Shown here: piece by piece, positions 33,665 to 42,700 of the stretch
Position numbering within the stretch: the first letter of the stretch is position 1
How the letters are laid out: every line of letters starts with the position of its first letter
Origin: an uncultured Eubacteriales bacterium
GTDB lineage: Bacteria; Bacillota; Clostridia; Christensenellales; Aristaeellaceae
Assembly: GCA_900315675.1 (NCBI GenBank)
Contig: OMZY01000002.1
Span: forward strand, 186,001-250,000
DNA: 64,000 nucleotides
Direction: 5' to 3'
Notes under the pieces: model-generated
What the model saw: only the letters and a program-made list of their open reading frames with translations
Told to the model about the DNA's origin: nothing
Databases searched by the model: none
Translations under genes and position numbers: made by a program

Positions 33665-34430
33665 CCTGCAGCTTTGCTGCGGTGTCCTCCGCTCTCATGA
33701 GTGTTTCCCCAATCAGGGCAGCGTCCGCGCCGATCTGCCGCAGCCGCTGTACATCCTCCGGCGTTTTCACTCCGCTTTCCGCCACATAAACGCAGTCCGC
33801 GGGAATCCTGTCCCGCAGCCTTGCGGCGTTGCTGAAGTCTACGGAGAAATCCTTCAGATTCCGGTTGTTCACCCCGATGATCTTTGCCCCGGCAGAAACC
33901 GCTCTGCGGATTTCTTCCTCATCATGGGTCTCCACCAGCGCCGCGATGCCGAGTGCTTCGCATCTTTCAAGATACGCTTCCAGTGTTTTCGTGTCCAGCA
34001 GGGAGACAATCAGCAGTGCCGCGTTCGCGCCCATGACCCGTGCCTGATCCAGCTGGTAGGGGCTGACCGTGAAGTCTTTGCGAAGCATCGGCAGGCTCAC
34101 CCTGGCCCGGACTTCCCGGAAAATCTGATCTGACCCGAGAAAGTATTCCGGTTCGGTCAGGCAGGAAATGCAGTCTGCTCCGCCCTGCTCATAGGCTTCC
34201 GCGATTTTCAGGTAAGGAAAATCAGGGGAAATCAGGCCTTTGGAAGGCGATGCTTTCTTAATCTCGCAGATAAAGGAAATGCCCGGCTTCTTCAGAGCGG
34301 AAAGGAAAGCCTCGCCGTTTCCTTTTCCCAGTGCCTTTGCCTGCTCCCGCAGCTCCGCCTCCGGCACCTTCTCCTGCTCCGCCGCCACCCGTTTTCTGCT
34401 CAGTTCAGCCAGCTTATCCAGTATATTCAT
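33645..34430 (-). CDS. trpC: Indole-3-glycerol-phosphate synthase
   Basis: 261 residues, stand-alone (not fused to TrpF). Active-site segments: FICEIKKASPSKGLI (about 53-67), LRKDFTV (about 115-121) and GVNNRNLKDF (about 181-190). The last five residues, LIHNS, are encoded by the heptad repeat and are probably not functional. A GCAGC/GCTGC hairpin lies just before that. ATG at 34430; its upstream gap is filled by the hairpin array. Confidence 0.97.
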   Translation of the reverse strand: MNILDKLAELSRKRVAAEQEKVPEAELREQAKALGKGNGEAFLSALKKPGISFICEIKKASPSKGLISPDFPYLKIAEAYEQGGADCISCLTEPEYFLGSDQIFREVRARVSLPMLRKDFTVSPYQLDQARVMGANAALLIVSLLDTKTLEAYLERCEALGIAALVETHDEEEIRRAVSAGAKIIGVNNRNLKDFSVDFSNAARLRDRIPADCVYVAESGVKTPEDVQRLRQIGADAALIGETLMRAEDTAAKLQELIHNS

Positions 34431-34517
34431 CCAATGATCTCCTCATTCAGGCTACAGGATTCCCCGTGTCATTCCGACCAAAGCCGAAGGCGCAGTGGAG
34501 GAATCCCTTACTATCAT

Positions 34518-34643
34518 ATTGGGCGTAGCCCAATAATTCATATTCGGCGTCAGCCGAATAATTCATATTGACCGCAGGTCAATAATTCATATTTGACGAA
34601 GTCAAATAATTCATTCTTGAGAAACTTTTATAAGTTTCTCAAG
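34518..34643 (-). repeat. Hairpin array between trpD and trpC (four units plus a coding hairpin)
   Basis: Four small palindromes, each about 7-bp stem and 3-4-nt loop: 34518-34534 (ATTGGGC/GCCCAAT), 34542-34559 (ATTCGGC/GCCGAAT), 34567-34583 (ATTGACC/GGTCAAT) and 34591-34607 (ATTTGAC/GTCAAAT). They are separated by the identical heptamer AATTCAT (34535, 34560, 34584, 34608). The last heptamer contains the trpD stop codon. Immediately inside the trpD coding region is a fifth, longer palindrome, CTTGAGAAACTT/AAGTTTCTCAAG (34616-34643). Stems differ in sequence but keep the ATT...AAT ends. Confidence 0.92.
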
Positions 34644-35627
34644 CGTTTCTGTAGCCTTTCCTTCATCGATCAGCTTCGCCGCAAGCTTGATTCCCTCCGC
34701 CAGACTTTCAGCTTTCCCGCCGATGTACAGGGCCGCGCCTGCGTTCATCAGCACCGCATCCCGCTTCGGTCCCTTTTCGCCGGAAAGAATCGCTTTGGTG
34801 ATCTCCGCGTTTTCCGCAGGAGTCCCGCCCACCAGATCCTGCTTGGTGCAGCGCTTCAGGCCGAACTGCTCGGGCGTAATCACATAGTTCTTCATCCAGC
34901 CGTCCTTGAATTCACATACCGTGGTCGGCGCGCTCAGGGAGATTTCGTCCATCTTGTCCTGTCCGTAAACCACCATGCCCCGCTTCACTCCCAGGTTCAT
35001 CAGCACCTGCGCCAGGGGCTGTACCAGATAGTCGTCATACACGCCCAGCAGCTGCATGGAGGGATGTCCGGGGTTGGTCAGCGGTCCCAGGATATTGAAC
35101 ACGGTGCGGAAACCCAGTTCCCTGCGGATCGCGCCCACATATTTCATGGAGGTGTGATATTTCTGGGCAAAGAAGAAGCACATTCCTGCTTTATCCAGCA
35201 GTTCCCGGCACTTGTCCGGATCCTGGTCAATGTTCACGCCCAGTGCTTCCAGGCAGTCTGCCGTACCGCTCTTGCTGGAAGCTGCCCGGTTTCCGTGTTT
35301 GGCCACCCGCATGCCGCCGGCGGCAGCCACCAGGGCGGAAGTGGTGGAGATATTGAAACTGTGCGCATTGTCTCCGCCGGTACCGACGATTTCAAACAGG
35401 TCGTCTCCTGCTTCCACCCGGGTTGCCTTTTCCCGCATGGCTGTCGCGCAGCCGGCAATTTCATCTGTGGTTTCCGCCCGGGCGCTCTTGGTGGACAGCG
35501 CCGCCAGGAAAGCGGCGTTCTGGGTCGGGGTGGTTTCACCGCTCATGATTTCGTTCATTACGGTGTAGGCTTCTTCATAGGTCAGGTCTTCCTTGCTGAC
35601 AATTTTCACGATAGCTTCCTTAATCAT
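34611..35627 (-). CDS. trpD: Anthranilate phosphoribosyltransferase
   Basis: 338 residues, stand-alone. It carries the PRPP-binding [17 protein letters not shown] (about 80-96) and [15 protein letters not shown] (about 107-121). Its final residues, [10 protein letters not shown], are encoded inside a 12-bp-arm palindrome. The gene starts 31 bp after trpG with GGAGGATTG upstream. Confidence 0.97.
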   Translation of the reverse strand: MIKEAIVKIVSKEDLTYEEAYTVMNEIMSGETTPTQNAAFLAALSTKSARAETTDEIAGCATAMREKATRVEAGDDLFEIVGTGGDNAHSFNISTTSALVAAAGGMRVAKHGNRAASSKSGTADCLEALGVNIDQDPDKCRELLDKAGMCFFFAQKYHTSMKYVGAIRRELGFRTVFNILGPLTNPGHPSMQLLGVYDDYLVQPLAQVLMNLGVKRGMVVYGQDKMDEISLSAPTTVCEFKDGWMKNYVITPEQFGLKRCTKQDLVGGTPAENAEITKAILSGEKGPKRDAVLMNAGAALYIGGKAESLAEGIKLAAKLIDEGKATETLEKLIKVSQE

Positions 35628-35649
35628 GATTCAATCCTCCGTTCTAAGT

Positions 35650-35712
35650 ATTCATTCTTCATTTTTCATTCCGGAGGGCCATAAAATTCTCCAGCATTTT
35701 ATGGCCTTCCGG
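35650..35712 (-). repeat. Palindrome in the last trpG codons followed by a heptad repeat
   Basis: GGCCATAAAAT/ATTTTATGGCC (35677-35687, 35697-35707) with an outer CCGGA/TCCGG pair spans 35671-35712 inside the trpG coding end. Right after it the coding strand reads AATGAAAA-ATGAAGA-ATGAATA across the stop codon (35650-35670). Confidence 0.7.
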
Positions 35713-36237
35713 AGTCAGTATGCTTTCCGGATGAAACTGCACTCCGTAAATCGGATACTCCCTGTGCTGAACCGCCATCACTTCGCCGTCCTCCGTCCGG
35801 GCAGTCACCTGCAGGCACTCCGGCATGGTTTCCGGATCGGCCGCCAGGGAATGGTATCTCGCTACGGAAAAAGTTTCCGGCAGTCCCTCAAACAGCGGGC
35901 TGTTTCCTTCCTGGCGCACCACGGACTGTTTTCCGTGCATCAGGGCCTTGGCATAGGTCACTGTCGCGCCGAAGGCCGCACAGATGGCCTGGTGTCCCAG
36001 GCACACGCCCAGCAGCGGAATGTCCCTGCCCAGCTCCCTCGCTGCGTCCACAATAATCCCCGCGTCCTCCGGCCGTCCCGGCCCGGGAGAAAGGATAATC
36101 CTGTCCGGCTTCAGTGCCCGGATCTCCTCAAGCGTCATTTCGTCATTCCGGATCACCCGGATATCCGGATTCAGCTCCCCGATATACTGAAACAGGTTGT
36201 AGGAAAAACTGTCATAGTTATCAATCAGCAGCGTCAT
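35659..36237 (-). CDS. trpG: Anthranilate synthase component II (glutamine amidotransferase)
   Basis: 192 residues, class I glutaminase: oxyanion SPGPGRPEDAG, nucleophile GVCLGHQAI (Cys about 80) and the His-Glu pair in QFHPESILT. It supplies ammonia to TrpE. The start at 36237 overlaps the trpE stop (ATGA). The C-terminal codons fall in a long palindrome. Confidence 0.97.
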   Translation of the reverse strand: MTLLIDNYDSFSYNLFQYIGELNPDIRVIRNDEMTLEEIRALKPDRIILSPGPGRPEDAGIIVDAARELGRDIPLLGVCLGHQAICAAFGATVTYAKALMHGKQSVVRQEGNSPLFEGLPETFSVARYHSLAADPETMPECLQVTARTEDGEVMAVQHREYPIYGVQFHPESILTPEGHKMLENFMALRNEK

Positions 36238-37703
36238 CCGTCTATCTCCTTCCCGGCTTTTTCCAGTGAATTCAGTACCGCCCGGGCTTTGTTCAGGCAC
36301 TCTTCATGTTCCTTTTCCGGCACGGAATCATACACAATTCCGGCTCCTGAACGGATGAAAACCTTGCCGTTCTTCTTGTATGCGATCCGGATCGCGATAC
36401 AGGTATCCATGTTGCCGGCAAAGTCGATATAGCCGATCGCCCCGCCGTAGATTCCCCGCTTGTTGTTTTCCAGTTCGCCGATCAGCTGGCAGGCCCGGAT
36501 TTTCGGGGCTCCGGACAGTGTTCCTGCGGGAAGCACCGCTTCGATGGCGTCCAGTGCGTCCTTATCCTCCCGGATTTCTCCGCGCACTGTGGAACCGATA
36601 TGCATCACATGGGAGAACCGGAGGATATCGTGGAAAGTCTCCACCTGTACGCTTCCGAACCGGGAGATTTTCCCCAGGTCGTTCCGTCCCAGGTCCACCA
36701 GCATGTTGTGCTCAGCCAGTTCCTTTTCGTCCTGCAACAGTTCCTCTTCCAGCTTCCGGTCTTCTTCCGGCGTCTTTCCCCGGGGCCTTGTGCCTGCCAG
36801 CGGGTAAGTGTGCAGGATACCGTCTTCCAGCTTAACCAGGGTTTCCGGGCTTGCGCCGGCTACTTCCACGTCCGTTCCGGAAAAGTAGAACATATAAGGG
36901 GAAGGATTAACCGTCCGCAGGGTCCGGTACATGTTCAGAAGGCTGCCTTCATACGGTGCGCTCAGCCGGTTGGAAAGCACAATCTGGAAGATGTCTCCTT
37001 CCTTGATATAGTGCCGGGCTTTTTCCACCATGCTGCAGTACTCTTCCTTGCTGAACAGCGGTGTGACTTCCCCGGTCAGCTTACCGGGTTCGTCTTTGGC
37101 TTCGGCGCCCTCCGTAATCAGCTTCTTCAGCTCAGCCAGTTCCATTTCCGCCCGGTGGAATCCGGCCTCTCCGTCATCCAGCTTCACGTTGGCGATCAGG
37201 ATGATCTTCTGCCTCAGGTTGTCAAAGGCAATCACCTTGTCAAACAGCATCAGGTCCACATCCTGGAAGTGCTCAGTATCTTCCGTTTCCCTGCGTACCG
37301 TGGGTTCTGAATAATTCAGGTAGTCATAGGAGAAATAGCCTGTCAGTCCGCCGGTAAAGGGCGGCATTCCCGGAATCCGGGGGCTCCTATATTCCGCCAG
37401 GATCTGCCTCAGCACCGCGGAAGGATCCTTCGTCTTCAGCGTCAGCTCGTTCACCCGCATCTCGCCGTCCACGCAGGAAATGCTCATTTTCGGATCATAT
37501 CCCAGGAAGGTGTACCGTCCCCATTTTTCCTGCGGTTCTGCCGACTCCAGCAAAAAGCAGTGGGAGGAAACATTCTTCAGTTTCCGCACAGCCTGGATCG
37601 GAGTGCAGATATCCGCCAGCAGTTCACAGCAAACCGGCACCACCTTATACTCTCCCGTCTCCCTGTATCGTGCCACTTCCTCCATACTGGGTATAATCTT
37701 CAT
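36234..37703 (-). CDS. trpE: Anthranilate synthase component I
   Basis: 489 residues. It converts chorismate to anthranilate with TrpG. The N-terminal tryptophan-feedback motif LLESAE (about 45-50) is intact, so allosteric inhibition is expected. The catalytic domain has ELAEHNMLVDLGRND and AVLPAGTLSGAPKIRA (about 400-415). The ATG at 37703 (GGAGG upstream) is used; the longer frame starts in a heptad repeat. Confidence 0.97.
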   Translation of the reverse strand: MKIIPSMEEVARYRETGEYKVVPVCCELLADICTPIQAVRKLKNVSSHCFLLESAEPQEKWGRYTFLGYDPKMSISCVDGEMRVNELTLKTKDPSAVLRQILAEYRSPRIPGMPPFTGGLTGYFSYDYLNYSEPTVRRETEDTEHFQDVDLMLFDKVIAFDNLRQKIILIANVKLDDGEAGFHRAEMELAELKKLITEGAEAKDEPGKLTGEVTPLFSKEEYCSMVEKARHYIKEGDIFQIVLSNRLSAPYEGSLLNMYRTLRTVNPSPYMFYFSGTDVEVAGASPETLVKLEDGILHTYPLAGTRPRGKTPEEDRKLEEELLQDEKELAEHNMLVDLGRNDLGKISRFGSVQVETFHDILRFSHVMHIGSTVRGEIREDKDALDAIEAVLPAGTLSGAPKIRACQLIGELENNKRGIYGGAIGYIDFAGNMDTCIAIRIAYKKNGKVFIRSGAGIVYDSVPEKEHEECLNKARAVLNSLEKAGKEIDG

Positions 37704-37732
37704 CTCATTTTCCTCCGGTTCAGGCATCTTCG

Positions 37733-37764
37733 CATTCTTCATTCTTCATCTTTCATTCTTCATT
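37733..37764 (-). repeat. Heptad repeat upstream of trpE
   Basis: On the coding strand AATGAAG, AATGAAA, GATGAAG, AATGAAG, AATGCGA: period 7, between the T-box terminator and the trpE RBS. Confidence 0.7.
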
Positions 37765-37770
37765 GAAAAA

Positions 37771-38042
37771 GCAAAGTCCCTGACAGAATTTCTTCTGTCA
37801 GGGACGAATTGTTTCTTCGCGGTGCCACCCTGTTTCACGGTTTCCCGTGCGCTTTGCGGAATACGATCATATTCCCGGCAACTGACGTATGCCTCACGTC
37901 GCAGAATACTCGGCTGATAGCCTTTGACTGCGCCCTCCGCGGTCCATTTGGCGGTTTGTTTCCTGCCCGGCTTTCACCATCCCGGACTCTCTGTAAGGGC
38001 ATTGCCGCTTTGATCTCCGCTTCAACGGTTTCCTATGAAATT
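37771..38042 (-). promoter_or_regulatory. Trp T-box riboswitch (UGG specifier)
   Basis: On the minus strand the T-box GGGTGGCACCGCG (37818-37830) is followed by a 13-bp terminator (arms 37776-37788, 37793-37805) and a U-run. In stem I a GCGG/CCGC pair on each side encloses the specifier loop holding CAAAUGGA; UGG is at 37944-37946. AGAGAG marks the distal part. Uncharged tRNA-Trp would permit transcription of trpE-G-D-C-F-B-A and the ACT gene. Confidence 0.93.
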
Positions 38043-38048
38043 ACCGGC

Positions 38049-38077
38049 ATTGTAACCCCGTCGTCCTCATGTGTCAA
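38049..38077 (-). promoter_or_regulatory. trp operon promoter
   Basis: On the minus strand TTGACA (38072-38077), 17 bp, TACAAT (38049-38054). Confidence 0.88.
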
Positions 38078-38140
38078 GCAGATCACAGGTGATATACACG
38101 AGAAAAACAATACCTACCCTGCTTCTCTGTGCGAAGACTA

Positions 38141-38203
38141 TTCATTCTGAATTCTGAATTCTGAATTCTGAATTAGAGGAAATTGATCTCCCGATCAATT
38201 TCC
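38141..38203 (-). repeat. Palindrome in the last gltD codons and heptad repeat after the stop
   Basis: A perfect 11-bp-arm palindrome GGAAATTGATC/GATCAATTTCC (38178-38203) encodes residues near the GltD C-terminus. From the stop codon onward the coding strand repeats AATTCAG four times, then AATGAAT (38141-38175). No normal terminator is visible before the trp promoter. Confidence 0.75.
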
Positions 38204-39579
38204 ATCGCCGCCGCTCTTCCGTCCGCCAGTGCGCGCACCACCAGGGACTGTCCGTTGCGCATATCCCCGGCACTGTAGATCTTTCCACCCAGGTGATGGC
38301 TTCCGTCTTCCGGCAGCAGCCGTCCCCGGCCATCCGCCTTCAGGTCAAAGCTGGACAGCGTCTTTTCCTCGCAGCCTACGAAACCGGCCGCAATCAGCAG
38401 CAGTTCACAGGGCAGCGTCTGTTCGCTGCCGGGAACCTGCTCAAACCTTCCTTCAGGTGTCCGCTGCAGCTTCACGGTTTCGAGTCCGTTAATCCGGCCT
38501 GTCTCATCCGTCAGGATCTGTTTCACTGTGGTCTCATAGATCCGGGGATCGCTTCCCTGGCGGTAAATAGCTTCCATCTGGCCATAGTCCGTCCGCAGGG
38601 TCCTCGGCCATTCAGGCCATGGATTGTTTGCGGTCCGGTCCACAGGCGGAGCAGGCATCATTTCCAGCTGCGTCACGCTGACGCATCCCTGCCGCAGGGC
38701 AGTACCCACACAGTCATTGCCCGTATCGCCGCCGCCGACCACAATCACGTGCTTTCCTTCTGCGCTTGCTTCGGATGCAGCGCCTTCCAGCACCGCCTTC
38801 GTTGCCGCTGTCAGGAAGTCCACAGCAAACATCACGCCCTGGGCATCCATATGCTCCACGTTCAGAGAGCGGGGCTTCCGCGCGCCGCCGCACAGCAGCA
38901 CCGCGTCATAATCCTGGAGTTCTTCAGCCTTCGCTTCGGTATTCAGTTCAAACCGGATACCCTCCGCCTCCATCAGGCGGATCCGGCGTTCCACAATGCC
39001 CTTGGGCAGCTTCATGTTCGGAATGCCGTACATCAGCAGTCCGCCGGGGCGGTCTGCTTTTTCAATCACAGTCACTTCATGCCCCAGCTGGTTCAGCAGG
39101 TCTGCCGCCGCCAGTCCGGAAGGGCCGCTGCCAACCACGGCCACACGTTTTCCCGTGCGCGCCGCCGGGATCCTCGGCTGAATCCAGCCCTTGGCAAACC
39201 CGGTCTCGATCAGATACAGCTCATTGTCTTTATTGGTTGTCGCATCATTCTCCAGGTTGCATGCCTTTTCGCACAGTGCCGGACACACATGTCCTGTAAA
39301 TTCCGGGAAGGGTGCCGTCCGCAGCAGGCGGCGCAGCGCCTCCTGCTCCTGCCCCCGGTAAAGCAGGTCGTTCCACTCAGGAATCAGGTTATGCAGCGGG
39401 CAGCCGAAGTCTGACTGGCAGAAGGGCACGCCGCAGTTCATGCACCGGGATGCCTGTGCGCGTCTCGCCTCACAGGACTGGCAGGTATGCAGGTCCTCAA
39501 AATCACCGAGCCGCGTCTCCTCATCCCGGAAGGGATTCTCTGTCCTGGCAACATCCAGAAAGCCCGTCGAACTGCCCAT
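38173..39579 (-). CDS. gltD: Glutamate synthase small subunit
   Basis: 468 residues. The N-terminal Fe-S module has CQSCEARRAQASRCMNCGVPFC-type cysteines (about 34-55). The FAD fold is VAVVGSGPSGLAAADLL (about 146-162) and the NADPH fold is VIVVGGGDTGNDCVGTA (about 280-296). It passes electrons from NAD(P)H to GltB. RBS GAAGGTG before the ATG at 39579. Confidence 0.96.
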   Translation of the reverse strand: MGSSTGFLDVARTENPFRDEETRLGDFEDLHTCQSCEARRAQASRCMNCGVPFCQSDFGCPLHNLIPEWNDLLYRGQEQEALRRLLRTAPFPEFTGHVCPALCEKACNLENDATTNKDNELYLIETGFAKGWIQPRIPAARTGKRVAVVGSGPSGLAAADLLNQLGHEVTVIEKADRPGGLLMYGIPNMKLPKGIVERRIRLMEAEGIRFELNTEAKAEELQDYDAVLLCGGARKPRSLNVEHMDAQGVMFAVDFLTAATKAVLEGAASEASAEGKHVIVVGGGDTGNDCVGTALRQGCVSVTQLEMMPAPPVDRTANNPWPEWPRTLRTDYGQMEAIYRQGSDPRIYETTVKQILTDETGRINGLETVKLQRTPEGRFEQVPGSEQTLPCELLLIAAGFVGCEEKTLSSFDLKADGRGRLLPEDGSHHLGGKIYSAGDMRNGQSLVVRALADGRAAAMEIDREINFL

Positions 39580-39613
39580 ACATTCACCTTCAATTCGTTA
39601 AAGTCACTTTCAC

Positions 39614-39766
39614 ATTCGGCGTCAGCCGAATAATTCATATCTGCGAAGCAGATAATTCACATTGGCCGAAGGCCAATATTTCATATTGCCGAAGGCTATA
39701 ATTCATTCCTGGATTAACCAGGTTTTGCTCCTGGTTAATCCAGGACTTATCCCTGGCTGAGCCAGG
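39614..39766 (-). repeat. Hairpin array between gltB and gltD
   Basis: Four small palindromes: 39614-39631 (ATTCGGC/GCCGAAT, identical over 18 nt to a unit of the trpD/trpC array), 39639-39653 (ATCTGC/GCAGAT), 39661-39677 (ATTGGCC/GGCCAAT) and 39685-39699 (ATTGCC/GGCTAT, imperfect). Spacers are AATTCAT, AATTCAC, ATTTCAT and AATTCAT. Then a 16-bp-arm hairpin (39707-39722/39730-39745) sits 1 bp after the gltB stop codon, and a 6-bp palindrome CCTGGC/GCCAGG (39752-39766) lies within the last gltB codons. Confidence 0.92.
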
Positions 39767-42700
39767 CGAGGTATTCGTCGGAGATTACTGCCTTGAACTT
39801 CGGCAGATAATCGCTGAAGTGTTCCAGAATCTCTCTGGCTTTCTCAGAGCCTGTCGCCTTCACATGCATTTCCAGCAGCCGGTTCAGTTCATCCGCCTGC
39901 TGTGCGGAGACTTCATAAAGCTTCACATGTCCGGTGTTCAACCGGTTCTGAAGCTGGCCGTCCTCGTCCAGCACCCAGGCCACGCCGCCGCTCATGCCTG
40001 CCGCGAAGTTGTCGCCCACAGGACCCAGCACTGCAACCCGGCCGCCGGTCATATATTCGCATCCATGGTCTCCCACGCCTTCAACCACGGCCCATGCGCC
40101 GGAATTGCGCACTGCAAAACGCTCACCCGCCATACCGGCCACAAAGGCATAGCCGCTGGTCGCGCCGTACAGAGCCACGTTGCCGATCAGGGTGTCTTCC
40201 TTCTTCCAGATGCTGTCCGCGGGCGGGCATACCGCCAGCGTTCCGCCGGAAAGGCCTTTGCCCAGGTAGTCGTTTGCCACACCGTAAAGGGTGATCTCCT
40301 GTCCATGGGGCAGGAAGGCTCCGAAGGACTGACCGCCGCAGCCCTGGGCCTGGATATGCCGGTTGCCTTTCAGCATTGTGCCGAAAGCCCGGTCTGTTGT
40401 CATCAGATGCACATGATCCTGGTACAGCCGCACGTCCGCACGTTCAGCCAGGTGGAAATCAAACTTCGCCGCCGGCTGGAAGTGCGTGTTCCGGGCGAAT
40501 CCGGTCAGGTCACTCAGATCCATGGCTGCGTCGTCTTTCATCACCAGCAGGTCGCTGCGGCCCACCAGTTCATCCACAGTGCGCGCACCGAGCTTTGCCA
40601 TGATCTCCCGCATCTGCTCCGCAATAAAGAGCATGAAGCGTTCCACGTATTCCGGCTTGCCCTTGAAGCGCTTGCGCAGTTCAGGATTCTGGGTTGCAAT
40701 ACCGAAGGGGCAGGTACCCAGCTGGCAGACCCGCATCATCCGGCAGCCCATGGTAACCAGGGGCGCCGTCGCGAAGCCGAACTGTTCTGCACCCAGCAGC
40801 AATGCCACCATCACGTCATGTCCGGTCATCAGCTTACCGTCTGTTTCCAGCGTAACCGTCTGGCGCAGCCGGTTGCGGCAAAGCACCTGATGAGCTTCCG
40901 CCAGGCCGATCTCCCAGGGCAGGCCCGCATGATGCACGCTGCTCATAGGTGCGGCACCGGTACCGCCTTCACCGCCGGAAATCAGGATGCCGCCGGCGCC
41001 GGCCTTGGCCACGCCGCTGGCAATGGTACCCACACCGGCGGAAGACACCAGCTTCACGGTGATCTTCGCGTCCTCGTTGGCACACTGCAGGTCATAAATC
41101 AGTTCAGCCAGATCCTCGATGGAATAAATATCATGATGCGGCGGCGGGGAAATCAGGGAGATTCCCGGGGTGGAGCAGCGGGTCTTCGCCACGCTGTCGG
41201 TCACCTTCGCGCCGGGCAGGTGTCCGCCCTCGCCGGGCTTGGCGCCCTGCGCCATCTTGATCTGTATTTCTTTTGCTGAGAGCAGGTATTCCCGCGTCAC
41301 GCCAAAGCGGCCGGATGCCACCTGCTTGATGGCGGAGTTCAGGTCCGTTCCGAAGCGTTCCGGCAGTTCGCCGCCCTCGCCGCTGTTGGAACGTCCTCCC
41401 AGGTGGTTCATTGCCTTGGCCATGCACTCATGAGCTTCCTGGGAAATGGAACCGTAGCTCATAGCGCCGGTCCGGAAGCGCTTCACAATTTCGGATGCGG
41501 CTTCCACTTCCTCCAGCGGAACAGGACGGCAGGAATCGTAATTGAAGGAAAGCATGGAGCGGATGGTCCGCGGTCCTTCGTTCTCAATCCGCGCCGCATA
41601 TTTATCAAAGGCAGCCCGGTCATCCGTCCATACCGCCTGTTGCAGCAGATGGATGGTTTCCGGGGCATACAGATGTTCTTCTGCTGCCTCGCCTCTTCTG
41701 TACTTGTGCTTGCCTTCACTGACCAGTCCTTCTGCGCCGGCTGCGGCAAACGCGGCTTCATGATGATACCGGCTGTCTGCTTCAATCCGGTTCAGGTCTG
41801 TTCCGCCCAGGGAGCAGGGTGTATTGGTGAAATAGGTCTTAACCAGGCCCTGATCCAGACCCACAGCCTCAAACAGCTGGGCGCTCTGGTATGCCTGTAG
41901 TACGGATACACCCATCTTGGAAGCGATCTTCAGCACACCAGCGGTCAGCGCCTTGTTGTAATCCCGGATTGCTTCTTCCGGAGTCTTGTCAATCTGTCCA
42001 TCCGCGCAGAGGGCTCGTACGCAGGCATGAGCCAGGTACGGGTTTACCGCCCGGGCACCGAAGCCGATCAGCATGGCCAGCTGGTGCACGTCTCGGGGCT
42101 CACCGCTTTCAAGGATCACGGAAACCGCAGTACGCTTTTTCTTTCCGATCAGATGCTGTTCCAGGGCGGACACCGCCAGCAGCGAAGGAATCGCGATGGC
42201 GTCCGGTCCGACGCCCTGGTCAGACAGGATCAGGATATTGATATGGTCACGGCATGCCTGGTCGCAGACGGCAAAGAAATGTTCCAGTGCGTCCCGCAGG
42301 CTGCCTTTCTTATCATAGAGTAAGGAGACTGTGCGTACAGAGAAATCCGGATGATCCATCTCCCGAATCCGCTGCAGTTCCTCCTCGGTCAGTACCGGGG
42401 AGGGCAGCTCCAGCACGGCGCTGTTTCCCGCCTCCCGGGAAAGCAGGTTGCCGTCGTCGCCGACGTAGATGGAGCAGTCGGTCTTCACTTCTTCCCGCAG
42501 CGCGTCAATCGGCGGGTTGGTCACCTGTGCGAAACGCTGGCGGAAGTAGTCATACAAGGAAGGATGGGTTTTCGACAGCGCCGCCACCGGCACGTCCGCG
42601 CCCATGGAAACGATAGGTTCCGTGCCCTTCGCCGCCATCGGCAGTACGATGTCCTGCACGTCTTCCCATGTATAATGGAATGCCTTGCAGAGCTTTTCCC

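Noticed and set aside
34518-34643. CRISPR array
   Set aside because: The constant element is only 7 nt, the variable parts are self-complementary and no cas gene is present.
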